The notes under the pieces were generated by a model, which searched no databases, was not told the origin of the DNA, and saw only the letters and a list, made by a program, of their open reading frames with translations. The translations under genes were made by a program, and so were the position numbers. Of a stretch of 6,004 bases of DNA, positions 1-6,004 are shown piece after piece (within the stretch, counting starts at the first letter, position 1; each line of letters starts with the position of its first letter). Source of the stretch: Anaerolineae bacterium (GTDB taxonomy: Bacteria > Chloroflexota > Anaerolineae > Aggregatilineales > Phototrophicaceae); the NCBI GenBank assembly GCA_025454675.1, contig JALONZ010000138.1, positions 1-6,004 on the forward strand. Direction: 5' to 3'.

Positions 1-851
1 ATGTATTGTTGGCGATGTTTCTTTTCTAAGCCGTTGGTCCAGAAATTGGCATCATCTTCAGCACCCGTTGGGGCAACCGCAACAAACATGGTTTCATCCA
101 ATGGTCCGCCCACCACATACCCAACTGGGTAGCCGTGTTCGCCATCTGGACTCGTGCCACGATTATGGCATTGACCGCAAATCGCAGAATCCACAGAAGT
201 CACGATAGTTTTACGCAACGCATACACTTCTTCACCATAGGGGTCTACACCCTCTGGCAAATTCATCGCGGTTTCAATATGGACGCTCGCGGGACCATGG
301 CAGGATTCGCACCCTACCCCAATTTCACTAAAGGTTTGTGCTTCGACATCAAAGCCAGTGGTATGGCATCCCGCACAATCTTTCAACCAATCACCCGTCT
401 TGGCAGTGACCCATGTTGCATCAGACACATTCCATTGACCGGGCAATACGACATAACCACCCTCTGCTGTGGCGGCGATATAACGTTGGCGATATTTCAC
501 ACCCATCGTAAAGACGACATCTTCAAGTGTGAAGGCGCGTTCTTCACCGTTAATCGTTCCAACACGGGCTTCTTCACCAACGGTAAAATCGCCCAATACA
601 ACAGAGGGGTCGGCGACAGCGTCCTGAATCATGATGGGGTGAATCGTATTGCTCCAATCACGATGTTGGTCGCTATGACATTGAAAACATGAATCTGAAC
701 CGACATACGTCGCGCCTTCGGGTGGAAGGCTGACGGGTGCCGCTATTTGTGGGGTTTCTGACATGCTCACGGTTGGAGTCGCGGCGAGCGACACACCAGC
801 AAACAAGGCAATTGCCCCAAGAACTAATAAAACGATGGCTAACCGCTTCAT
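1..851 (-). CDS. Multiheme c-type cytochrome, cytochrome c554/NrfA-like superfamily, 3' end outside window
   Basis: Reading the minus strand from the ATG at 851 gives 283 uninterrupted codons that run off the window edge. Residues 1-23 form a Sec signal peptide (MKR, hydrophobic core, likely cleavage after SLA), so the protein acts outside the cytoplasmic membrane. Four CxxCH haem c sites are visible: CFQCH (55-59), CAGCH (159-163), CESCH (181-185) and CGQCH (225-229). Non-motif histidines at 63, 71, 191, 239 and 279 could be distal ligands. The spacing and the sequence around the sites match the first half of the octaheme protein encoded divergently at 1112: a long haem-free stretch after haem 1 with a KYRQRY...W core, then CHTTGFD and CESCHG. 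It is thus a paralogue and probably has further haems beyond the edge. A weak AAGGGG (863-868) lies 11 nt before the start. Role in electron transfer is certain in kind; the substrate is unknown. Confidence 0.9.
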   Translation of the reverse strand, partial: MKRLAIVLLVLGAIALFAGVSLAATPTVSMSETPQIAAPVSLPPEGATYVGSDSCFQCHSDQHRDWSNTIHPIMIQDAVADPSVVLGDFTVGEEARVGTINGEERAFTLEDVVFTMGVKYRQRYIAATAEGGYVVLPGQWNVSDATWVTAKTGDWLKDCAGCHTTGFDVEAQTFSEIGVGCESCHGPASVHIETAMNLPEGVDPYGEEVYALRKTIVTSVDSAICGQCHNRGTSPDGEHGYPVGYVVGGPLDETMFVAVAPTGAEDDANFWTNGLEKKHRQQY

Positions 852-897
852 AATTTTTTAAGCCCCTTTTCTTGGCAATATAAGCAAGGCAGGGAGG

Positions 898-916
898 CTG
901 TTGACGGCTTCAACAG
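898..916. promoter_or_regulatory. Perfect 7-bp-arm inverted repeat in the leader of the minus-strand cytochrome gene
   Basis: CTGTTGA-CGGCT-TCAACAG is a perfect dyad with a 5-nt centre. It lies just downstream of the predicted start of the minus transcript (about 919) and about 47 nt before its coding start. It could be an operator, or a stem-loop at the 5' end of the leader RNA. The dyad is seen directly; its role is inference. Confidence 0.45.
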
Positions 917-925
917 ACATCTATG

Positions 926-953
926 CTTATATATAGATTAACCGATTTTTCAA
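926..953 (-). promoter_or_regulatory. Sigma70-like promoter for the minus-strand multiheme cytochrome gene
   Basis: On the minus strand, TTGAAA (948-953) serves as a -35 box with five of six consensus bases. TATAAG (926-931) serves as a -10 box, also five of six, and the spacer is 16 nt. Transcription would start near 919 and leave a leader of roughly 68 nt before the ATG at 851. A perfect 10-bp palindrome, CAAAATTTTG (951-960), overlaps the -35 box. AT-rich DNA gives chance matches, so this is a good candidate only. Confidence 0.5.
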
Positions 954-957
954 AATT

Positions 958-987
958 TTGCTTGTGATAGATAAAAGAAAATATAAT
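958..987 (+). promoter_or_regulatory. Candidate promoter for the four-gene redox operon
   Basis: A perfect TATAAT (982-987) is preceded at 18 nt by a weak -35 box, TTGCTT (958-963, three of six). Transcription would start near 994, about 118 nt before the favoured coding start at 1112. The first FNR-type dyad (986-999) overlaps the end of the -10 box and the presumed start, which would suit repression. An activator-dependent start further down (TACTAT at 1045-1050) cannot be excluded. Confidence 0.35.
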
Positions 988-999
988 GATGAATGTCAT
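986..999. promoter_or_regulatory. FNR/CRP-family-like operator, copy 1 (imperfect)
   Basis: ATGAT-GAAT-GTCAT has the half-site layout of FNR-type boxes (TTGAT-N4-ATCAA) with one mismatch in the core (GTCA for ATCA). It begins 19 bp before a second, better copy. It sits between the two divergent promoters and overlaps the + strand TATAAT. The regulator is inferred from the pattern only. Confidence 0.35.
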
Positions 1000-1004
1000 T
1001 TTAT

Positions 1005-1018
1005 ATGATGAGCATCAT
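1005..1018. promoter_or_regulatory. FNR/CRP-family-like operator, copy 2 (perfect dyad)
   Basis: ATGAT-GAGC-ATCAT is an inverted repeat with the exact FNR/DNR core TGAT-N4-ATCA; only the outermost base pair departs from the TTGAT/ATCAA consensus, and it does so symmetrically. Its centre (1011.5) is about 92 bp upstream of the predicted start of the minus transcript. It lies about 100 bp before the + strand coding start. FNR-type control fits an anaerobic respiratory locus, but the match is short. Confidence 0.45.
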
Positions 1019-1100
1019 CGCTAGGGGAATATTCGCACATGCGCTACTATGAATATAGCGGATTAGCCATCCGTCCTACTTGATTTCCAAAAAATGCAGA

Positions 1101-1107
1101 AAGTAGG
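1101..1107 (+). promoter_or_regulatory. Ribosome binding site favouring the start at 1112
   Basis: AAGTAGG ends 4 nt before the ATG at 1112. The in-frame ATG at 1094 has only TTTCCAAAAA before it, with no Shine-Dalgarno match. The 1112 start also gives the cleaner signal peptide (MQKK followed directly by the hydrophobic core). Confidence 0.45.
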
Positions 1108-1111
1108 CATT

Positions 1112-2587
1112 ATGCAAAAAAAATTATTATCGCTTTTCTTTTCAATTTTAGGATTCATCTTCCTGATGATGGGATTATTCCTATTCTCAGAATCCTATCC
1201 CATTGCACCCATCATCGCCCAAGATGATGAGGCAGAATATGAGGGGCTACGGAGTTGCTCCGAATGTCATAGTGATGTGGCACGCATTCATAGCACCACC
1301 AGCCATAGCATGACCTTGCAAGATGTGGGACGCAACGAAGAAGCCATCCTCGCTAATTTTGAGGATGAAGCCAATATCCCCCTCATCACCTTCCCCGATA
1401 GCACCGAACCGCGCCCCCTAACCCCCGAAGATATTGCCTTTACACTGGGCGCGGGAAAGTATTTGCAACGCTATTTATATGAAGTCGGACGCAACGACCT
1501 GCAATTGCTCCCTGTCGAATGGAACGCCGTCACAAAAGCATGGCAACCATTCACACTAGATGAATCGGGCGATTGGTTGAGTGATGCGTATGACTTTGGT
1601 CAAAATTGCGCCTATTGTCACACATCCGGGTTTGATGCGGAACGCTTTCGTTGGGAAGATGATGGTGTGCAATGCGAAAGTTGTCATGGCTTAGGCAGTA
1701 TCCATGCCGAAGAAGCCGATGGCGCAGGCAGAAATCCTTCTGAGCGCGAATTGACTCGTATTAAGGAAGCCATCAACATCGGCACAGATGCCCAAATTTG
1801 TGGGCAATGCCACAGTCAAGGTCAATCACCAGAAGCCCACCCCTTCCCTATCGGATTTGTGGCGGGCAGAACACTCATCAGTAATGAAACATTCACCTTA
1901 GTCGCCAATGATGACCCGTTATTCTGGTGGGCGACAGGCAACGGCAAGCGCACCAACATGCAATATAACGAATGGGCTATTTCCGGTCATGCCGAAGCAA
2001 ATGTGACCTGTGCCACATGCCATAATCCGCATAGTGAAGAAGCGCAACCTGCCCTACTCCGCGCAGAACCGTATGCCTTGTGTGCCAGTTGTCATAACAA
2101 TGAACCCCTTACTGATGAAACTGCGCCCGATGCACCGCCCAATTTTGAGATGTATGAAGGCAAGTCCATTGTTGATGAAGTGGCAGGCATCCCCAGCGCC
2201 CATTTTAGCGCCATAGAAGATGCGCCGAACTGTATCACCTGTCATATGCCAGATGTGCCAGTAGAAGGCTTCACCCGCCCCACCCATACATTTGCCGTTA
2301 TCCTGCCAGAAGCCGCCCTCAATGTGCCAGAAGTGCTGGATGGCTGTACCAGTTGTCATCAAGACCAAGCCACTGCACAAAATATGCAAACGCTGATTGA
2401 TGATATTCAAACCTCTACACGCGCACGCATTGACCAAGCCCGCACCTTAGTATCAGATAGCACCCCGACATGGGTCATCACGGCACTCAATTTTGTCGAG
2501 GCGGATGGTAGCGCAGGTATTCATAATTATGAGTATGCAGATGCGTTATTAGATGCCATTGAAACCGCGCTCGGATTGAGCCAATAA
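1112..2587 (+). CDS. Octaheme c-type cytochrome, NrfA/cytochrome c554-like, possible terminal oxidoreductase
   Basis: First gene of the operon, 491 residues from the favoured start (497 if translation begins at 1094). Residues 1-37 are a Sec signal peptide, with cleavage plausible after IIAQ, so the protein acts outside the membrane. Eight CxxCH motifs begin at residues 49, 166, 188, 230, 300, 324, 374 and 412. The seventh is CITCHMP, a form common in NrfA/OTR/HAO-type cytochromes. Nine other histidines (60, 65, 198, 243, 293, 307, 364, 392, 471) could supply distal ligands. About 110 haem-free residues separate haems 1 and 2. The C-terminus is helical and carries a GIHNYEYADALL stretch that recalls the end of NrfA-like proteins. 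No CxxCK is present, so canonical ammonia-forming nitrite reductase is not supported. It could be a reductase for another substrate or a pure electron carrier. The first half is paralogous to the divergent gene at 851-1. Confidence 0.9.
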   Translation: MQKKLLSLFFSILGFIFLMMGLFLFSESYPIAPIIAQDDEAEYEGLRSCSECHSDVARIHSTTSHSMTLQDVGRNEEAILANFEDEANIPLITFPDSTEPRPLTPEDIAFTLGAGKYLQRYLYEVGRNDLQLLPVEWNAVTKAWQPFTLDESGDWLSDAYDFGQNCAYCHTSGFDAERFRWEDDGVQCESCHGLGSIHAEEADGAGRNPSERELTRIKEAINIGTDAQICGQCHSQGQSPEAHPFPIGFVAGRTLISNETFTLVANDDPLFWWATGNGKRTNMQYNEWAISGHAEANVTCATCHNPHSEEAQPALLRAEPYALCASCHNNEPLTDETAPDAPPNFEMYEGKSIVDEVAGIPSAHFSAIEDAPNCITCHMPDVPVEGFTRPTHTFAVILPEAALNVPEVLDGCTSCHQDQATAQNMQTLIDDIQTSTRARIDQARTLVSDSTPTWVITALNFVEADGSAGIHNYEYADALLDAIETALGLSQ

Positions 2588-2596
2588 GGATGAGAT

Positions 2597-3688
2597 ATGA
2601 CCCAGCATAAACGTCAATGGATAATTACATTTTTGGGTATGGGGCTAACACTCATCATCGCAGGGATGTTGCCCCTATTCCCAATCTCTGCCCAAGAACC
2701 GCCACCGAGTGACGGTTTATATGACCTGAGCGCCACCGAAATCACCCCCACAGGCGATAATAGCTACTGTGCGGTGTGTCATAATCAAGAATTCCGCACC
2801 CTAACCCTGCCTGATGGATTCATATTGAATTTGTATGTCCCCCCATCGGCGATTGCCAGTTCGGTTCATGGTACATCCAACGAAAAAGGCTTATTGGGCT
2901 GTGTGGATTGTCATGGGGCAGATGCCTTTCCGCACGATAATTTACCCGCCGATAGGCGCGAATATACCATCCAAGCCAATCAAACCTGTGTTGGCTGTCA
3001 TAATGACCAAGCCACCGAATTGCAAAATGGTCTGCATGAACGCGCTATTTTGGATGGCAATACCAGCGCCGCTGTGTGTACCGATTGTCATGGGGCGCAC
3101 GATGTTCAAACCGTTGCCCGCCAACCCCAATTAATTGCAGGTGTATGTGGGGATTGTCATGAGACCACCTACACCGAATGGCGACAAAGCCCACATATCG
3201 AAGTTGGGGAATTGGGATGTGCCAGTTGCCATTCACCTCATGCCCAAACGCTACGGATTGCATCAGGCGAAAGCAACGACTTGTGTGTGAATTGTCATAA
3301 AGCCATGCCCGATGTTTGGGCGCATACCCAACATATCGCCGAGACCAGCGAAGTCGGTTGTGTAGATTGTCATATGTATACGCATGATAGCACCGATACG
3401 CAATTCATTGCTGATGTACCAGCCACCACAGGGCATCGTATGACCATCGAAACGATAGCATGTACATCATGTCATGAAGGCTTAGAACAAACCATCAGCA
3501 CCGATACCAATCCTGTCATCGAATCGCCACATGGCGAAACAGAATCCACAGTCGAATCTTCATCCGCCTCTAGCGACACTGTATCGCTATTGCAGGGGTT
3601 GATATTAGGGCTTGGATTCGGCATCACAGGCGCGGCGGTATTCATCACCAGAGGAAATAAAAAAGTAGAAGGAGTCAGTCATGAGTAG
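2597..3688 (+). CDS. Membrane-anchored nonaheme c-type cytochrome (cytochrome c3/NrfB-like)
   Basis: 363 residues. Residues 1-33 are a signal peptide or signal anchor (MTQHKRQW, then a long hydrophobic run ending ISAQ). Nine CxxCH motifs begin at residues 58, 102, 131, 161, 184, 208, 230, 255 and 289, and eleven further histidines could act as distal ligands, as expected of a bis-histidine electron wire. After a Ser/Thr/Glu-rich linker (314-328) comes one membrane helix (about 329-350) followed by basic RGNKK, which places the C-terminus inside and the haem domain outside. The start is set by AAGGA (2586-2590), which overlaps the previous stop, with a 6-nt spacer. The gene lies 9 nt after the octaheme gene and overlaps the next by 8 nt. 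Likely role: passing electrons between the FeS/NrfD membrane module and the octaheme protein, analogous to NrfB but larger and tethered. Confidence 0.9.
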   Translation: MTQHKRQWIITFLGMGLTLIIAGMLPLFPISAQEPPPSDGLYDLSATEITPTGDNSYCAVCHNQEFRTLTLPDGFILNLYVPPSAIASSVHGTSNEKGLLGCVDCHGADAFPHDNLPADRREYTIQANQTCVGCHNDQATELQNGLHERAILDGNTSAAVCTDCHGAHDVQTVARQPQLIAGVCGDCHETTYTEWRQSPHIEVGELGCASCHSPHAQTLRIASGESNDLCVNCHKAMPDVWAHTQHIAETSEVGCVDCHMYTHDSTDTQFIADVPATTGHRMTIETIACTSCHEGLEQTISTDTNPVIESPHGETESTVESSSASSDTVSLLQGLILGLGFGITGAAVFITRGNKKVEGVSHE

Positions 3689-4523
3689 TGATGCACCCAA
3701 TGAAACCGAAAATACCCTTGTGGAAGAGGCGGATGATTCTGCACTCATTACACGACGCGAGTTGATGACCCTTTTAATCGGTGCGGGTGCAACAATGGTT
3801 ATGGCGACGACCCTAGCCGACCCCATTGCCAACCTCGCCAGTGATATTTTAGGCAATCGCCCCAAACCAGCATCCAGCCCCTATCATTGGGTGATGGTGA
3901 TTGACCTGAGCAAATGCGTTGGCTGTGATTATTGTGTGTATGCCTGCCAAGCAACCAACGATACCAAACCTGATATGCGCTGGAATATACGTGTTGAAGA
4001 CGAAACACCACAAGGCAACGTTTTTCATGTCACCCGCCCATGCCTGCATTGTCATCATGCGCCGTGCGTGGAGGTGTGTCCTGTTGGCGCAACGTATAAC
4101 CGCCCTGATGGGTTAGTCGTGATGGATTATGACAAGTGTATCGGTTGTCGCTATTGCCAAACCGCCTGTCCATATGGCGCACGCACATTCAATTGGCTGG
4201 ATAGAAATGATGAAAATCCGCTTGTGCCAGAATGGGGTCGCCCAGAAGTACCGCGCAGACCGCGTGGTGTGGCAGAAAAATGCACCTTCTGCATTCATCG
4301 TATTGATTATGGTTTGGCGAATAACCTGACACCCGGTGTAGACCCCGAAGCCACACCTGCTTGTGTCAATATTTGCCCCGTGAATGCCCGTTTCTTTGGC
4401 AACCTAAAAGACCCTAATAGCACCGTTGCCAAAATCATCAACAGCCGTCCGACCTTGCGCTTGCGCGAAGATTTAGGCACAGAACCAAGTGTCTATTATA
4501 TTCCACCAGAAGGATTATTATAG
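3681..4523 (+). CDS. NrfC/PsrB-type ferredoxin subunit with four [4Fe-4S] clusters and a Tat-type signal
   Basis: 280 residues with sixteen cysteines in the classic four-cluster pattern: 79/82/85/89, 121/124/129/133, 153/156/159/163 and 201/204/228/232. This is the NrfC, PsrB, DmsB and HybA family, which relays electrons between an NrfD-like membrane partner and an outer catalytic or cytochrome subunit. An acidic tail of about 22 residues comes before TRREL (24-28) and a hydrophobic stretch to about residue 46, which together read as a twin-arginine signal. That places the folded FeS protein on the outer face of the membrane, beside the cytochromes. AAGGAG (3669-3674) lies 6 nt before the ATG, inside the end of the preceding gene; the 8-nt overlap suggests coupled translation. 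The NrfD-like partner follows after 1 nt. There is no molybdopterin subunit in the visible operon, so the cytochromes are the natural partners. Confidence 0.92.
   Translation: MSSDAPNETENTLVEEADDSALITRRELMTLLIGAGATMVMATTLADPIANLASDILGNRPKPASSPYHWVMVIDLSKCVGCDYCVYACQATNDTKPDMRWNIRVEDETPQGNVFHVTRPCLHCHHAPCVEVCPVGATYNRPDGLVVMDYDKCIGCRYCQTACPYGARTFNWLDRNDENPLVPEWGRPEVPRRPRGVAEKCTFCIHRIDYGLANNLTPGVDPEATPACVNICPVNARFFGNLKDPNSTVAKIINSRPTLRLREDLGTEPSVYYIPPEGLL
4508..4514 (+). promoter_or_regulatory. Ribosome binding site setting the NrfD-like start at 4525
   Basis: AGAAGGA ends 10 nt before the ATG at 4525, which itself begins 1 nt after the stop of the FeS gene. The alternative in-frame ATG at 4489 lies inside the FeS gene, has no Shine-Dalgarno match, and would add a polar 12-residue prefix. 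Confidence 0.55.
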
Positions 4524-4524
4524 T

Positions 4525-5958
4525 ATGTCCGCACATGCACACGCAGAAACAGATTTTGTATCGTTGGTCACACCGCCCAAAAAGGGGCGTTTCTCTCCCC
4601 TGTTCATCGTTTGGATGGTGGGATTGGTCAGCGCGTTAGGTATTGGATTAGTCTGTGGGGTTTATGTCCTCGTCAATGGTCTTGGTGTTACCAATTTGAA
4701 TAATGCCTTGCCTTGGGGGTTGTGGATTACGCTGGATTTGTCATCTATCGCACTCGGCGCAGGCGCATTTACCCTATCGGCGGCGGTCTATATTTTTGGG
4801 ATGAAACAATATGAAGCCATCGCCCGCGCCGCCGTATTGGTGGGGCTATTGGGTTATTCATCGGCGATGCTGGCACTGTTTATAGACATCGGCAGACCAG
4901 ACCGTTTTTATCATCCCATCATCTATTGGAATGTCCACTCGGTGTTATGGGAAATTACCATGTGCGTGGTGTTGTATAGCACCGTATTGGTGATGGAACT
5001 TGTCCCCATCATCATCGAAAGCACCTTTTTACGTAAGTATAAATTCGCCATCAGCCTCAGCCACCGTTTGCATAGTCTGATGCCACTCGCCGCTGTGTTC
5101 GGGATGGGTTTATCGCTCCTGCATCAATCCTCACTCGGTGCAACTTACGGCATTTTGACGGCTCGCCCCATTTGGTATTCGCCAAGCGCCCCCGTATTAT
5201 TCATTTTATCCGCAGTCGCGGCGGGACCCGCGCTCACTTTGCTCGTCACCATTTTGACAGGCAAATTGTTGAATAAACAAATGGTGCCAGACAACGTTTT
5301 GAATGGTGTGGCGCGGTTGATTGGGTTTGCATGTTTAGCTTATCTCTATCTCAAATTATGGAGCTGGGCGGCAACCAATTATTATAGCCGTGTGCCAGAC
5401 CGCGCGTTGGGTGTGGAAGTTTTGGATGCTAATACACCCTATAATTTCACATTCTGGTTTGGTGAGGTGTTATTTGGGGCGCTTGTACCAGCTGTGATTA
5501 TGCTATGGGGGCGGATGCGCCGTAATCGCAATTTGTTGATGTTGGGCGCATTCATGATTATCGCGGGCTTGGTCATCAACCGTTGGAACGTAACCCTATC
5601 CGGTTTCGTCATCCCAATGGATTGGTCGCCTGGTGTACGCGAGGTATTTCCGCTCAACACCTATTCACCCGCATTGGTGGAATGGGGTGTTTCGATTGGT
5701 GTGGTGGCGTATAGTTGGTTGGCATTCACATTAGGCGTGCGCTTCTTAAATTTGTATCCCGAAGCACGCCCGCTTCGCAGAAAATCGGTTGCGTCTGTTG
5801 CGGTCGTAGATGCGCCCGCACCCGTCACCGAAGCACCTATCGTTGCGAGTGTGGTGGTGGATAACAATCCGGAAGAACCGATTGTATCGCTGAAGGATGA
5901 TAACCTTACCGATGATATAGATGATGAACATACAGAAACACCACCGCAAAATCCATAA
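4525..5958 (+). CDS. NrfD/HybB-type integral membrane quinone-interacting subunit
   Basis: 477 residues from the favoured start. About ten membrane helices are readable, near 25-50, 64-92, 100-121, 136-165, 181-201, 219-246, 261-283, 305-328, 335-351 and 383-410. Family signatures include ALPWGLWI (61-68), an IGRPDRFYHP segment (122-131) and NVHSVLWE (136-143), typical of the ten-helix HybB/ActC branch rather than the eight-helix PsrC form. Such proteins bind no haem; they oxidise or reduce (mena)quinone at the membrane and exchange electrons with the ferredoxin-like subunit, here encoded immediately upstream. After the last helix there is a basic patch (415-420) and a hydrophilic tail to 477, first Val/Ala/Pro-rich and then Asp/Glu-rich, which is not part of the usual core. 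This is the last operon gene visible; no strong terminator follows before the window ends. Confidence 0.92.
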   Translation: MSAHAHAETDFVSLVTPPKKGRFSPLFIVWMVGLVSALGIGLVCGVYVLVNGLGVTNLNNALPWGLWITLDLSSIALGAGAFTLSAAVYIFGMKQYEAIARAAVLVGLLGYSSAMLALFIDIGRPDRFYHPIIYWNVHSVLWEITMCVVLYSTVLVMELVPIIIESTFLRKYKFAISLSHRLHSLMPLAAVFGMGLSLLHQSSLGATYGILTARPIWYSPSAPVLFILSAVAAGPALTLLVTILTGKLLNKQMVPDNVLNGVARLIGFACLAYLYLKLWSWAATNYYSRVPDRALGVEVLDANTPYNFTFWFGEVLFGALVPAVIMLWGRMRRNRNLLMLGAFMIIAGLVINRWNVTLSGFVIPMDWSPGVREVFPLNTYSPALVEWGVSIGVVAYSWLAFTLGVRFLNLYPEARPLRRKSVASVAVVDAPAPVTEAPIVASVVVDNNPEEPIVSLKDDNLTDDIDDEHTETPPQNP

Positions 5959-5986
5959 AATCATATAAAATTCGCAGAATTGTAGG

Positions 5987-6004
5987 GGCTTACCATGGTA
6001 AGCC
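5987..6004. repeat. Perfect 18-bp palindrome at the window edge, probably part of a longer dispersed repeat
   Basis: GGCTTACCATGGTAAGCC equals its own reverse complement. It is preceded by TGTAGG, so if the bases beyond the edge are CCTACA the dyad would be 30 bp. It lies 28 nt after the NrfD-like stop. A smaller AT-rich hairpin (AATTC-GCA-GAATT, 5969-5981) sits between. No T-tract is visible, so a terminator role cannot be judged. The GTAGGGGC flank recalls short palindromic repeats scattered between genes in Chloroflexota and some cyanobacteria; that link is from memory of such genomes, not a search. Confidence 0.6.

Noticed and set aside
135..692. Open frame of 185 codons on the + strand
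   Set aside because: It lies entirely within the minus-strand multiheme cytochrome, has no recognisable motifs or ribosome binding site, and the minus frame shows a signal peptide and four CxxCH sites.
901..906. TTGACG on the + strand as a -35 box
   Set aside because: No acceptable -10 box lies 16-18 nt downstream; the bases are explained by the CTGTTGA/TCAACAG dyad.
1042..1060. CGCTA-N9-TAGCG inverted repeat before the octaheme gene
   Set aside because: Five-base arms with a nine-base gap are expected by chance at this scale; nothing else supports a regulatory role.
2054..2437. Open frame of 127 codons on the minus strand inside the octaheme gene
   Set aside because: Its cysteine-poor, motif-free sequence is the antisense shadow of a clear CxxCH-bearing protein.
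1112..2587. Naming the octaheme gene nrfA or octaheme nitrite reductase
   Set aside because: No CxxCK motif and eight rather than five haems; the resemblance lies in gene order and general cytochrome features only.
2597..5958. Alternative complex III (act) operon
   Set aside because: The FeS subunit is free-standing with four clusters and a Tat signal, with no fused molybdopterin-like domain, no ActD/ActE/ActF genes are visible, and the cytochromes have eight and nine haems.

Overview
The window holds five genes of an extracytoplasmic multiheme cytochrome / membrane quinone-oxidoreductase locus. A four-gene operon on the + strand (1112-5958) encodes an octaheme c-type cytochrome, a membrane-anchored nonaheme c-type cytochrome, a Tat-signal-bearing ferredoxin subunit with four [4Fe-4S] motifs (NrfC/PsrB type) and a ten-helix NrfD/HybB-type integral membrane subunit. 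The genes are packed tightly (9-nt gap, 8-nt overlap, 1-nt gap), each with a recognisable ribosome binding site. On the minus strand, reading out of the window from 851 to 1, is the 5' part of a second multiheme cytochrome whose visible 283 residues align along their whole length with the octaheme protein. The locus is therefore a divergently arranged pair of paralogues around a shared control region.

The control region (852-1111) is AT-rich and contains a good sigma70-like promoter for the minus gene, a TATAAT box for the + operon, two tandem 14-bp dyads of the FNR/CRP-family type (one with the exact core TGAT-N4-ATCA), and a perfect 7-bp-arm dyad in the leader of the minus gene. Oxygen- or redox-responsive control is a reasonable inference but is not proven by sequence.

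Working model: the NrfD-like protein exchanges electrons with membrane quinol, the ferredoxin-like subunit carries them to the anchored nonaheme cytochrome, and the octaheme cytochrome (or its divergent paralogue) is the terminal reductase, oxidase or wire. The organisation resembles NrfABCD and the NrfD-containing cytochrome modules of anaerobic respirers. However, no CxxCK haem motif, the usual mark of NrfA and octaheme nitrite reductases, is present in any visible protein. The real substrate is therefore open.

Organism: a bacterium of moderate G+C with anaerobic or micro-aerobic respiration. The gene style and the GTAGGGGC-type palindromic repeat at the right edge recall Chloroflexota (Anaerolineae-like) genomes, but this is an impression and no marker gene is present to settle it. 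No RNA genes, CRISPR array or transposase are visible.
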